Shown here piece after piece: positions 1-5,867 of a stretch of DNA of 16,225 nt; the stretch's first letter is position 1; each line of letters opens with the position of its first letter. Source of the DNA: CAYLSV01 sp964386435 (GTDB taxonomy: Bacteria > Planctomycetota > Phycisphaerae > Tepidisphaerales > Tepidisphaeraceae); the NCBI GenBank assembly GCA_964386435.1, contig CAYLSV010000079.1:1-16225 (forward strand), in the 5' to 3' direction. A program made the translations under genes and the position numbers. The notes under the pieces are model-generated. The model ran no database searches, was not told the origin of the DNA, and saw nothing but the letters and a program-made list of their open reading frames with translations.

Positions 1-807
1 CAACTCAACGCCTTTCTCGCCATCGACGCCGTCGGTGCGCGCGCCGCGGCCAAGGAAGCTGAAGCCGCGGTGATGCGCGGCGACGACCTCGGCCTGCGAC
101 AGGTCCTGCCGCTGCGAGGCCGCGCCCTCGACGAACGCGGCGAGTTGCGGGGCGTCAACTGACAGCGTCACCTCCGCGGCGGGCTGGCCGTTCTCCTCAC
201 CAAAACGCACCCGCGTCACCGGCCGGGCTGCGACGTAGTCGCCCAATGCGTTCACCAGCGGTGCCGGAACGCCGGCGGGCTCGAGCTGGACGTCGACGCT
301 GCGCAACGCGTCGAGCCGGGCGGCTTCCAACGCGTCGCGGCGAGCCTCGGCCGAGACGCTCACCCACACGGCCGACGGCTCGATCGGCTGCACGCGGCCC
401 ACCGCCAGCGGGTTCACGGCCGTGCCCGTGGCGACGAAGTACCGCCCGGCGAGTTGATCGGCCGGCACGTCCACGTCCGCCTCCCGCACCGCCTGCAGCA
501 GCTCATCGCCTTCGAGCGTCAGGCGGACCTGGCACGTGTCGTCATTGAGCCACCGCGGCCCGGCAAGCTGATTCGCCTCGGACAGCTCGCGGTCCAGCGG
601 CGAATCGTCTTCGGCGAAGATTTGCCCCAGCGTGCCGGTGCCCAGCGGGACGGCCTCGATTTGCCGACGGAGTTCACGGACGGCCTCGGTGCGGGCGACC
701 TCCTCGTGCCGCAACCGCACGTCCGGGTCGGCCGGCTGCGCGAGCAACGGCACGGCAACGAGGGCGGGCAGCAAGCCGGCGACGATGGGGTGGCGAAACT
801 TCATCAT
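1..807 (-). CDS. Exported protein with two LPP20/FlgT-like repeats, 3' end outside window
   Basis: The reading frame is open from the window edge to a start at 807; a second in-frame ATG follows at 804 and either could be used. It begins MMKFRHPIVAGLLPALVAVP followed by LLAQPAD, which looks like a Sec signal peptide with cleavage near AQ-PAD, so the product is probably periplasmic or outer-envelope. There are 269 codons in the window and the C-terminus is missing. Two similar segments follow the signal: residues of about 33-110 (EVARTEAVRELRRQI, later VRLTLEGDELLQAV) and about 153-235 (EARRDALEAARLDALRSV, later AEVTLSVDAPQLAAFV). Each has an Ala/Arg-rich helix then a beta-rich half, as in LPP20/FlgT-type lipoprotein domains; that assignment is from pattern only. 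No Shine-Dalgarno site is visible. Its promoter should lie in 808-1033, downstream of the araC-type gene and a long palindrome. Function unknown. Confidence 0.7.
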   Translation of the reverse strand, partial: MMKFRHPIVAGLLPALVAVPLLAQPADPDVRLRHEEVARTEAVRELRRQIEAVPLGTGTLGQIFAEDDSPLDRELSEANQLAGPRWLNDDTCQVRLTLEGDELLQAVREADVDVPADQLAGRYFVATGTAVNPLAVGRVQPIEPSAVWVSVSAEARRDALEAARLDALRSVDVQLEPAGVPAPLVNALGDYVAARPVTRVRFGEENGQPAAEVTLSVDAPQLAAFVEGAASQRQDLSQAEVVAAHHRGFSFLGRGARTDGVDGEKGVEL

Positions 808-911
808 AAAATCGCGGCATCAACCGCACACCGCCCCAGACAACCGAGCGGGCGTCGACGTTAGCCGCCGGCGTGGAGTCGGGCGTCAGGATGAGTCACA
901 AATGGACCACG

Positions 912-1009
912 AAGAAGCCGAGGGGAGAGCGAAGCGATCACCCGGATCGACGTGCGAACATGTGCCGCGTCGATCCGGGGTGATCGCTTCGCTCTCCCCT
1001 CGGCTTCTT
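912..1009. repeat. Long inverted repeat, 41/42-nt arms with 15-nt loop
   Basis: The left arm 912-952 and right arm 968-1009 are exact reverse complements apart from one extra C in the right arm. The loop is 953-967. Each arm contains the run GCCGAGGGGAGAGCGAAGCG or its complement, and the inner part of each arm holds a small nested palindrome with CGATC/GATCG stems. It lies between the stop of the araC-type gene (1034) and the start of the exported protein gene (807). Neither side has a clear T-run, so it is not a textbook rho-independent terminator, though the hairpin would be very stable in RNA. The form (two inverted palindromic units) resembles REP/BIME-type dispersed elements; whether it recurs in the genome cannot be seen here. 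Confidence 0.85.
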
Positions 1010-1033
1010 GCTTGCGACGCAACCCAGCGTTTT

Positions 1034-2251
1034 TCAGGCCCGGTCGCGGGCGAGCTTGCGCCAGCGGGTGGGGGTCAGGCCGGTCGCCTGCTTGAAGCGG
1101 CTGGTGAAGTGGCTTTGGTGGGCGAAGCCGCAATCCTTGGCAATCTGGGCGAGCTCCTCGCCGGCGACCAGCTTCGCCTTCGTCGCGGCGATTTGGCAGT
1201 CGAACAGGAAATGCTTGGGCGTTGTGCCCAAGGCTTCGGTGAAGCGGCGGTGGAAGTGGAACGGCGAGAGGTAGACCGTCTTCGCCGTCTCCCCGAGGCT
1301 GGGGCCGTCGGCATAATTGTCGTGCATGTACTTCAGCGCCGGCACGAGGCGGGCGATCTCGTCGTCGGCCGGGAAATGCCCGCCGCGCAGCGCCGCCCAG
1401 TGCGGCACCTCCGGCTGCAGCGCCACGAACACCACCGGCCCCTCGGCCAGCGCCGGATAAGCGGCGTGGCGCGTCACGCGGAACGCCCACTGATCCCCCA
1501 AGTCGTCGGCCAGCATCACCCGCTCGCTCTCCACGCCGTCGCCCTGCTCTTCGCGGTTGGCGACGGACTTGGCGGTCTCGAGGACCAGATGCCGCAGCCG
1601 CTCGCTGACCTGGCTGAGTGCATCGACATCGCCCAACAGCGTGTTGCCGCTTGTGTCGAAGGCGAACACCCGGCCGCCGGCGAGACCATGGGCCAGCGGC
1701 AAACCGTGGTCGGCCCCGTCCTTCGGGTGGGCCTCATCAAGCGCCTCGGACAGCGTGCGGCCGAAGCGGTCGAGGGCCTTGATCTCGTTGGTCGAAAAAT
1801 CCTCAGCCCCCGCTTCGCGGTAAAGCACCAGCGACCCGTCGTACCCCGGCAGCAACGGTTCGGGCAGCTTGCAAGCGGCCCGGTGACCCAGCTCGTGCGG
1901 CTTGAGCACGCTCTTCTCAAGCGCCTCAGGCGTGGACAAGTCGCTGCTGCGCACGGTCTCGCCGGTGCGAATCGCAGCCCACACCGTCGGCTCGGCGGCG
2001 TGGCCGTGGCGGGTGAAGGCGCGGGAAAGGGCTTCGTCGGCATGGGCCGGGGCGAACACCTGTAGGCCGCCGCGGGGCAGCGTGGTGACGGCCAGCGCCT
2101 TGGCGAACGGCACGTCGCGGTGAAGCCGCTGAAGCATGTCCCGCATCGGCACGTCACCAAAGCCGGGCTTGGGTTCGGTGGCCGGGGTGGCGCGGGGGGA
2201 GGACGTGGCGGTTGAGCCGGTTAACTGGGCGTTGGGAGCGGAAAGTTCCAT
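1034..2251 (-). CDS. AraC-family transcriptional regulator
   Basis: 405-aa DNA-binding regulator. The last hundred residues (about 303-402) form an AraC/XylS double helix-turn-helix: PSLGETAKTVYLSPFHFHRR is the first recognition region, then KHFLFDCQIAATKAKLV, then ELAQIAKDCGFAHQSHFTSR and FKQATGLTPTRWRKL, the family's most conserved stretch. The first ~290 residues are not a cupin arm of the AraC/MelR type; residues of about 40-175 (VWAAIRTGETVRSSD, SLVLYREAGAEDFSTNEIKA) have the feel of a GAF-like sensor, an inference only. I chose the ATG at 2251 (MELSAPNAQL). The frame stays open to an ATG at 2305 with 18 more residues, and no ribosome site decides between them. It diverges from the sugar permease at 2455 across about 200 bp, an arrangement typical of a local regulator and its target. 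The ligand is unknown. Confidence 0.85.
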   Translation of the reverse strand: MELSAPNAQLTGSTATSSPRATPATEPKPGFGDVPMRDMLQRLHRDVPFAKALAVTTLPRGGLQVFAPAHADEALSRAFTRHGHAAEPTVWAAIRTGETVRSSDLSTPEALEKSVLKPHELGHRAACKLPEPLLPGYDGSLVLYREAGAEDFSTNEIKALDRFGRTLSEALDEAHPKDGADHGLPLAHGLAGGRVFAFDTSGNTLLGDVDALSQVSERLRHLVLETAKSVANREEQGDGVESERVMLADDLGDQWAFRVTRHAAYPALAEGPVVFVALQPEVPHWAALRGGHFPADDEIARLVPALKYMHDNYADGPSLGETAKTVYLSPFHFHRRFTEALGTTPKHFLFDCQIAATKAKLVAGEELAQIAKDCGFAHQSHFTSRFKQATGLTPTRWRKLARDRA

Positions 2252-2454
2252 AGCTGCGTTTCGATTAAGAGGAATGCCGGGTTGTCCCCCCAGCATCCGG
2301 CCCATCGGGGCCGTGCGGTGGCTGTCATTATTCGAGCAACAGCAGCCAAGGTCATTCGCCTGTTGCGGTGAAGGCTGTTTTCACAGGTTTTGTCGCCAGG
2401 AGTTGGTGCGGTGCACCGGGTCGCCGGGCGCAGCCGCCGCCGTACCGTGCGGCA
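2252..2454. promoter_or_regulatory. Divergent promoter region between AraC-type gene and permease, candidate operator
   Basis: This 203-bp gap separates two diverging genes and must carry both promoters. No convincing -35/-10 pair stands out. A nested inverted repeat lies at 2359-2387: CCTGT (2359-2363) with ACAGG (2383-2387), and GTGAA (2368-2372) with TTCAC (2380-2384). It is a possible regulator site, but AraC proteins usually bind direct repeats, so this is weak. The stretch 2331-2400 is less GC-rich than its surroundings, as expected for a promoter. Confidence 0.35.
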
Positions 2455-3318
2455 ATGCGTGGCCGCGGCCAGATCGTGCTGTTGCTGCTGCCGTTCACCG
2501 TGCTCATGGGCGGGTTCACCGGCTACCCGATTGCCCGGTCGCTGTGGCTTTCAACTCACCAAACCGCCGGGCCGGCGGCGGGGGAATTCGTCGGAATCGG
2601 GCACTTCGCCCGGCTGCTGAGCGACCCGCTGTTCTGGGGCGGGCTGGGCAACACGGTGGTGCTGACGGCGTTGCTGCTGATCGTGCAGTTGCCGCTGGCG
2701 CTGGGGCTGGCGGTGTTGCTGGACGGCCGGGGCGTGGTCGGCCGGCGGTGGCTGCGGCTGGCGGCGTTCTCGACGCACCTCGTCGGGGCCGTCTTCGTCG
2801 GGGTGCTGTTCGCCGGGCTGTTGGGGACGAAGCAGGGGCCGGTGAACGGGGGGCTGGGCGTGGTGGGCGTCGGGCCGATCGGCTTCCTGAGCGACCCGGC
2901 GTGGGCGACGGCGGCCATCGTCGCGGCGGGCACGTGGGCCGGGCTGGGGTGGGGGCTGGTGCATTACACGGCCGCGTTGCGGGCGATCGACAGCGACCTT
3001 TACGAAGCCGCCGCCCTCGACGGGGCGGGGCGGCGGGCGGCGTTCTGGCACGTCACCCTGCCTGGCGTCCGCCCCGCCACGGCGTTCCTCATCATCGCCG
3101 GCACCGCCTGGGGGTTGAGTTTATTTGAGCTGCCATGGCTGCTGTTCAACGGCACCGCCGGCCCCGGCTACCGCGGGTTGACGGTGGTCATGGCCCTCTA
3201 CGCCGCCGGCTTCGACGCCGGCGACCTTGGCTACGCCAGCGCCATGGGCTGGGCCCTGGCCGCGGTGACGGCCATCATCGCCGCCGCCCAAGCCTGGCTG
3301 CTAGGGGTGACGCGGTGA
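2455..3318 (+). CDS. Carbohydrate ABC transporter permease (MalF/UgpA type)
   Basis: 287-aa inner-membrane permease of the binding-protein-dependent transport family. About six hydrophobic segments are visible (near residues 7-27, 66-89, 103-123, 150-172, 207-227, 264-285). The cytoplasmic EAA loop is clear at residues 184-203: EAAALDGAGRRAAFWHVTLP, with the conserved Gly and the terminal LP; it would dock onto the ATPase subunit. The LYEAAALDGA context and the length match first permeases of sugar importers such as UgpA (about 290 aa). I chose the ATG at 2455 (MRGRGQIVLLLLPF) because the first membrane segment starts right after it. The frame is open further upstream to 2368, but that leader is Arg/Pro-rich and unlike the family. 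No second permease, solute-binding protein or ATPase is nearby, so partners must be encoded elsewhere. Substrate unknown; probably regulated by the divergent AraC-type protein. Confidence 0.88.
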   Translation: MRGRGQIVLLLLPFTVLMGGFTGYPIARSLWLSTHQTAGPAAGEFVGIGHFARLLSDPLFWGGLGNTVVLTALLLIVQLPLALGLAVLLDGRGVVGRRWLRLAAFSTHLVGAVFVGVLFAGLLGTKQGPVNGGLGVVGVGPIGFLSDPAWATAAIVAAGTWAGLGWGLVHYTAALRAIDSDLYEAAALDGAGRRAAFWHVTLPGVRPATAFLIIAGTAWGLSLFELPWLLFNGTAGPGYRGLTVVMALYAAGFDAGDLGYASAMGWALAAVTAIIAAAQAWLLGVTR

Positions 3319-3336
3319 CACGTTCGGCATGCGTGC

Positions 3337-3447
3337 GTCGCTGAGGCCCCCACCGCTGCGTGGGCAGCGGGGCTACGCACGCAGCCAAAGCGCATTCGAG
3401 TTCGTGCGCAGCCCCGCTGCCCACGCAGCGGTGGGGGCCTCAGCGAC
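3337..3447. repeat. Long inverted repeat, 45-nt arms with 21-nt spacer
   Basis: Arms 3337-3381 and 3403-3447 are reverse complements with a single mismatch (A at 3375 facing a C where G-C would be expected). The spacer is 3382-3402. Inside each arm sits a smaller perfect hairpin: CCGCTGC, loop GTGG, GCAGCGG in the left arm. The element fills the gap between the convergent permease (stop 3318) and FGGY kinase (stop 3466), so it could end transcription from both sides. Its sequence differs from the palindromes at 912-1009 and 11232-11981, but the design (two inverted copies of a unit that is itself palindromic) is the same. Confidence 0.88.
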
Positions 3448-3465
3448 ACTTACCCGCCGAGCACG

Positions 3466-4752
3466 TCAGCAAGCCCACAGTGTCGCTGCGCCGCGGAGGG
3501 TCGCTTCTTCGACGGGGCGGACGGTGTGGCGGCGCGGGAAAACGTCCAGCAGCAGCGGCCCCAGCAGGTCGGCTGCGCCGCCGGTGCGGATGATCGCGTC
3601 GTGGATCGGCACGCCGAGGCCGGCCAGGCGGTTGTAGCGCTCGCGCATGCTTTGGGCGACGGCGACAATGGCGGCCCGCATGACGTCGAGGCGGTCGATG
3701 CCGGGCGTGAGGTTCACGATGGCGGCGGCGGGCTGGTCGACCGTCAGGCGGTCGCCGGCGAGGCGTGGGTCGATTTGCACGATTGTCGGCGGCCGATCGG
3801 CGGCGCGGCGGCAGACATCGGCCAAGTCCTCGCCGGCGAACATCAAATCGCCCAGCCACGCCAGCAACGAGCCGCCGCTGCTGAGCGTCGCCGCGGCCAC
3901 CCATTGCCCGCCGGTGCCCAGCGGCCGGCAGAGCAACCCGTCTCGCGGCATTGCCCGCTCCAGGCCCAGCGCCAGCACGTCGCTGCTGCCGGCGGAGTGC
4001 ACCAGCCGCCCCGCCCTCGCCCCGTCGAGCAGGAGCGGCCCGCTGCCGTCGACCACGCCGCCGAGCACCGGCAACCCCGCCGGCAACCCCACCGCCCCGG
4101 CCGGCCCGGTTAGCAACGGCGCCGCATCGGCCGCATCCCGGATCGGCGGCAACTGCACCGGCCGCACACCCGCCGCGCCGCACAACTCGGCCGACCAGGC
4201 GCCGGTGCCGACGTCCATCAGTCCCGTGAAGCCGGCGTTGCTCGGATCAATGCCGAGCCGGCCGGTCAGGTGCCACAGCAGCCACGTCGGCCAGTGCCCG
4301 ATTGTCGTCGCCCGCCGCATCACGCTTGGCTCGTGCTCGGCAAACCACGCGGCAGTCGTCGAGCTGATACCGCCGGGCGTCGGGCGGTTGCCGGCGAGTT
4401 GCACATGCCGCTCGCGTCCCACCAATGCTTCGATCCGCCGGCCCTGCGACAGGCTGCGGCGGTCGGCGTGCGTGACGAGCCGGGTCAGCGGTTGCCCGTC
4501 CGCCGCCATCGCCAGCCACGCCGGGCCCATGCCGGTGAGCACCAGCGCCGCCACGCCCGCCGTATCGCAGGTGCGGATCGACGCGTGCACCGCCCGCAAC
4601 ACGTCGCCCGGCTCCACCTCGCTGCGGCCTTTGTGCTGATGCGTCGGGAACGCCTGCCGGACGATCGGCCCGACGATCTCGCCGCCGCGGACGACGGCGG
4701 CTTTGACGCTCGAGGAGCCGACGTCGACGGAGAGCACGCGGTCGGTGGCCAT
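3466..4752 (-). CDS. FGGY-family carbohydrate kinase with short C-terminus
   Basis: 428-aa cytoplasmic sugar or polyol kinase using ATP. The N-lobe phosphate motif is DVGSSSVKA (D10), a D-RR motif is THADRRS (D97), and the likely catalytic base is Asp235 in GGVVDGSG. SAGSSDVLA (253-261) and SSGGSLLAWLGDL (291-303) match the family's nucleotide-binding lobe. The adenosine motif is RTGGAADLLGPLLLDVF (389-405), followed by EEATLRGAAT. The protein stops at GAATLWAC, whereas many relatives carry about 40-70 more residues, so the end looks clipped. A frame one base off would give GLADVLGG and stop at 3450, three bases from the palindrome. The ATG at 4752 (MATDRVLSVDVGSSS) is the family start. The frame also runs upstream through the N gap, but that part is Arg-rich antisense translation. 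Substrate cannot be told; xylulose-, gluconate- and glycerol-type kinases share these motifs. Confidence 0.87.
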   Translation of the reverse strand: MATDRVLSVDVGSSSVKAAVVRGGEIVGPIVRQAFPTHQHKGRSEVEPGDVLRAVHASIRTCDTAGVAALVLTGMGPAWLAMAADGQPLTRLVTHADRRSLSQGRRIEALVGRERHVQLAGNRPTPGGISSTTAAWFAEHEPSVMRRATTIGHWPTWLLWHLTGRLGIDPSNAGFTGLMDVGTGAWSAELCGAAGVRPVQLPPIRDAADAAPLLTGPAGAVGLPAGLPVLGGVVDGSGPLLLDGARAGRLVHSAGSSDVLALGLERAMPRDGLLCRPLGTGGQWVAAATLSSGGSLLAWLGDLMFAGEDLADVCRRAADRPPTIVQIDPRLAGDRLTVDQPAAAIVNLTPGIDRLDVMRAAIVAVAQSMRERYNRLAGLGVPIHDAIIRTGGAADLLGPLLLDVFPRRHTVRPVEEATLRGAATLWAC

Positions 4753-4785
4753 GCCGAGAGTGTTGGGGCGGCAAAGGTCCGGGGG

Positions 4786-4795
4786 NNNNNNNNNN
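4786..4795. other. Assembly gap (10 N)
   Basis: Ten undetermined bases sit between the divergent starts of the FGGY kinase (4752) and the acetyltransferase (4809). The true length is unknown, so promoters for both genes are partly hidden here. The left edge is a GGGGG run. Confidence 0.99.
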
Positions 4796-4808
4796 TACCG
4801 TGGGCGTG

Positions 4809-5153
4809 ATGCCGGAGATCGAAGTGCTTGAGCGAATGGTGGACGGGCGGGTCGTGGCCGAGCTTCACTGGCTGCCCGGCGCGGGCGAGGCCCAGATCGT
4901 GCGGCTGCACACCCACCCCGATCACCGCCGGCAGGGCCACGCCACCGCCCTGCTTGATTCGCTGACGGCCGCGGCGAATAACGATTGCCACCCGCTGCGG
5001 CGGCTGTGGTGCGTCGTCCGGCAACGCGAGCACGTCGCCGCCCGCGCGGTGCTGACCATGAACGGCTACGGCCACCTCGCGACCATCGAGACCCTCTACC
5101 CCGGCGACGACGCGGGGCAGGACGGTTTGGTGTATGTCCGCACGTTCGATTGA
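4809..5153 (+). CDS. GNAT-family N-acetyltransferase
   Basis: 114-aa small acetyltransferase that would move an acetyl group from acetyl-CoA to an unknown amine. The core motif is residues 31-49, VRLHTHPDHRRQGHATALL, with the R-R-Q-G-H-A pyrophosphate-binding loop (R/Q-x-x-G-x-A). The following helix and the late MNGYGHLATIETLYPG segment fit the C-terminal half of the fold. It is short for the family (usually 140-180 aa): the first strands and helices before motif A are reduced to about 30 residues. The ATG at 4809 is preferred; GTG codons in frame at 4800 and 4806 would add three residues. The N gap lies only 13 nt upstream, so a longer N-terminus reading through the gap cannot be ruled out. 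The dehydrogenase gene begins 20 nt after its stop, suggesting one transcript. Confidence 0.8.
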   Translation: MPEIEVLERMVDGRVVAELHWLPGAGEAQIVRLHTHPDHRRQGHATALLDSLTAAANNDCHPLRRLWCVVRQREHVAARAVLTMNGYGHLATIETLYPGDDAGQDGLVYVRTFD

Positions 5154-5173
5154 ACGCCGCGTACGATTTGCCC

Positions 5174-5857
5174 ATGCCCACCGCCCTCGTCACCGGCGCG
5201 AACCGCGGCCTTGGCCTCGCGTTCACCGAGTTCCTCAACAACCGCGGCGACACGGTGATCGCCACCCGCCGGGGACCGTCGCCGGAGCTGGAGGCGTTGG
5301 GCGTGCACGTCGTGAGGCTGGAGGTGGCCGACGAGGCGAGCGTCGAGTCGGCGGCAACCGAGGTGCGGGCGCTAACGGACGGGATCGATCTGCTCGTCAA
5401 CAACGCCGGCTATGCCGGGCCGCGGGTCGGCGGGCGGCAGGGGCTGGACGAGGTGACGCAGGGGGTGTGCCACGATGTGTTGATGAGCAACGTCGCCGGG
5501 CCGCTCTTGGTGACGAAACACCTCAAACCGCTGCTGGGCCGCGGCAGCAAAATCGCCAACATCTCCAGCGGCCTCGGCTCCATCGACCGCAGCAGCGGCC
5601 GCAGCCCGATCGTCTACTCGGCCAGCAAGGCGGCCCTGAATATGGTCGGCCGCATCCTCGCCGAGCAGCTTCACGACGACGGCATCACCGTGCTGAGCCT
5701 CTCGCCCGGCTGGGTCCGCACCGACATGGGCGGCCAGAGTGCCGACCTGTCGCCGACGAAGTCGATCGAGCAGATGATGAAGATCATCGACGCCGCCACA
5801 CTGCACCAAAGCAGCGGCAAGTTCTACGGCATTGACGGCCAAACGCTGCCGTTCTAG
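5174..5857 (+). CDS. Short-chain dehydrogenase/reductase (SDR)
   Basis: 227-aa classical SDR, a soluble NAD(P)-dependent oxidoreductase. The Rossmann glycine motif is TGANRGLG (7-14), NNAG is at 76-79, the structural Asn is in SNVAGP (N106), the catalytic Ser is in NISSGLGS (131-132), and the catalytic pair is Y148 and K152 in YSASK. The post-catalytic PGWVRTDMGG (178-187) is also standard. Arg11 in the glycine motif and the TRR at 31-33 after strand 2 suggest a preference for NADPH, by family knowledge. The ATG at 5174 places the glycine motif six residues in, as usual. The pattern resembles the C-factor/sniffer-like branch (GANRGLG, LNNRGDTVIATRR), but the substrate is unknown. It ends 10 nt from the convergent stop of the lipoprotein gene, leaving no room for a separate terminator. 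Confidence 0.9.
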   Translation: MPTALVTGANRGLGLAFTEFLNNRGDTVIATRRGPSPELEALGVHVVRLEVADEASVESAATEVRALTDGIDLLVNNAGYAGPRVGGRQGLDEVTQGVCHDVLMSNVAGPLLVTKHLKPLLGRGSKIANISSGLGSIDRSSGRSPIVYSASKAALNMVGRILAEQLHDDGITVLSLSPGWVRTDMGGQSADLSPTKSIEQMMKIIDAATLHQSSGKFYGIDGQTLPF

Positions 5858-5867
5858 GTGCCGCGGC

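Noticed and set aside
912..1009. Ordinary rho-independent terminator
   Set aside because: Arms of over 40 bp and no T-run on either side do not fit the usual form, though an effect on transcript ends is possible.
632..2065. 477-codon open frame on the + strand across the AraC-type gene
   Set aside because: It is antisense to a gene with clear AraC motifs, is Arg/Val-rich without recognisable domains, and runs through the 912-1009 palindrome. GC-rich codon bias leaves such antisense frames open.
3329..3637. Small + strand gene over the 3337-3447 palindrome
   Set aside because: The peptide repeats the same Arg/Pro/Ala string because it translates both arms; the later part is antisense to the kinase.
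4753..5403. Upstream extension of the FGGY kinase through the N gap
   Set aside because: It would cross unknown bases and overlap the acetyltransferase and dehydrogenase genes on the other strand, and the kinase begins properly at MATDRVLSVDVGSSS.
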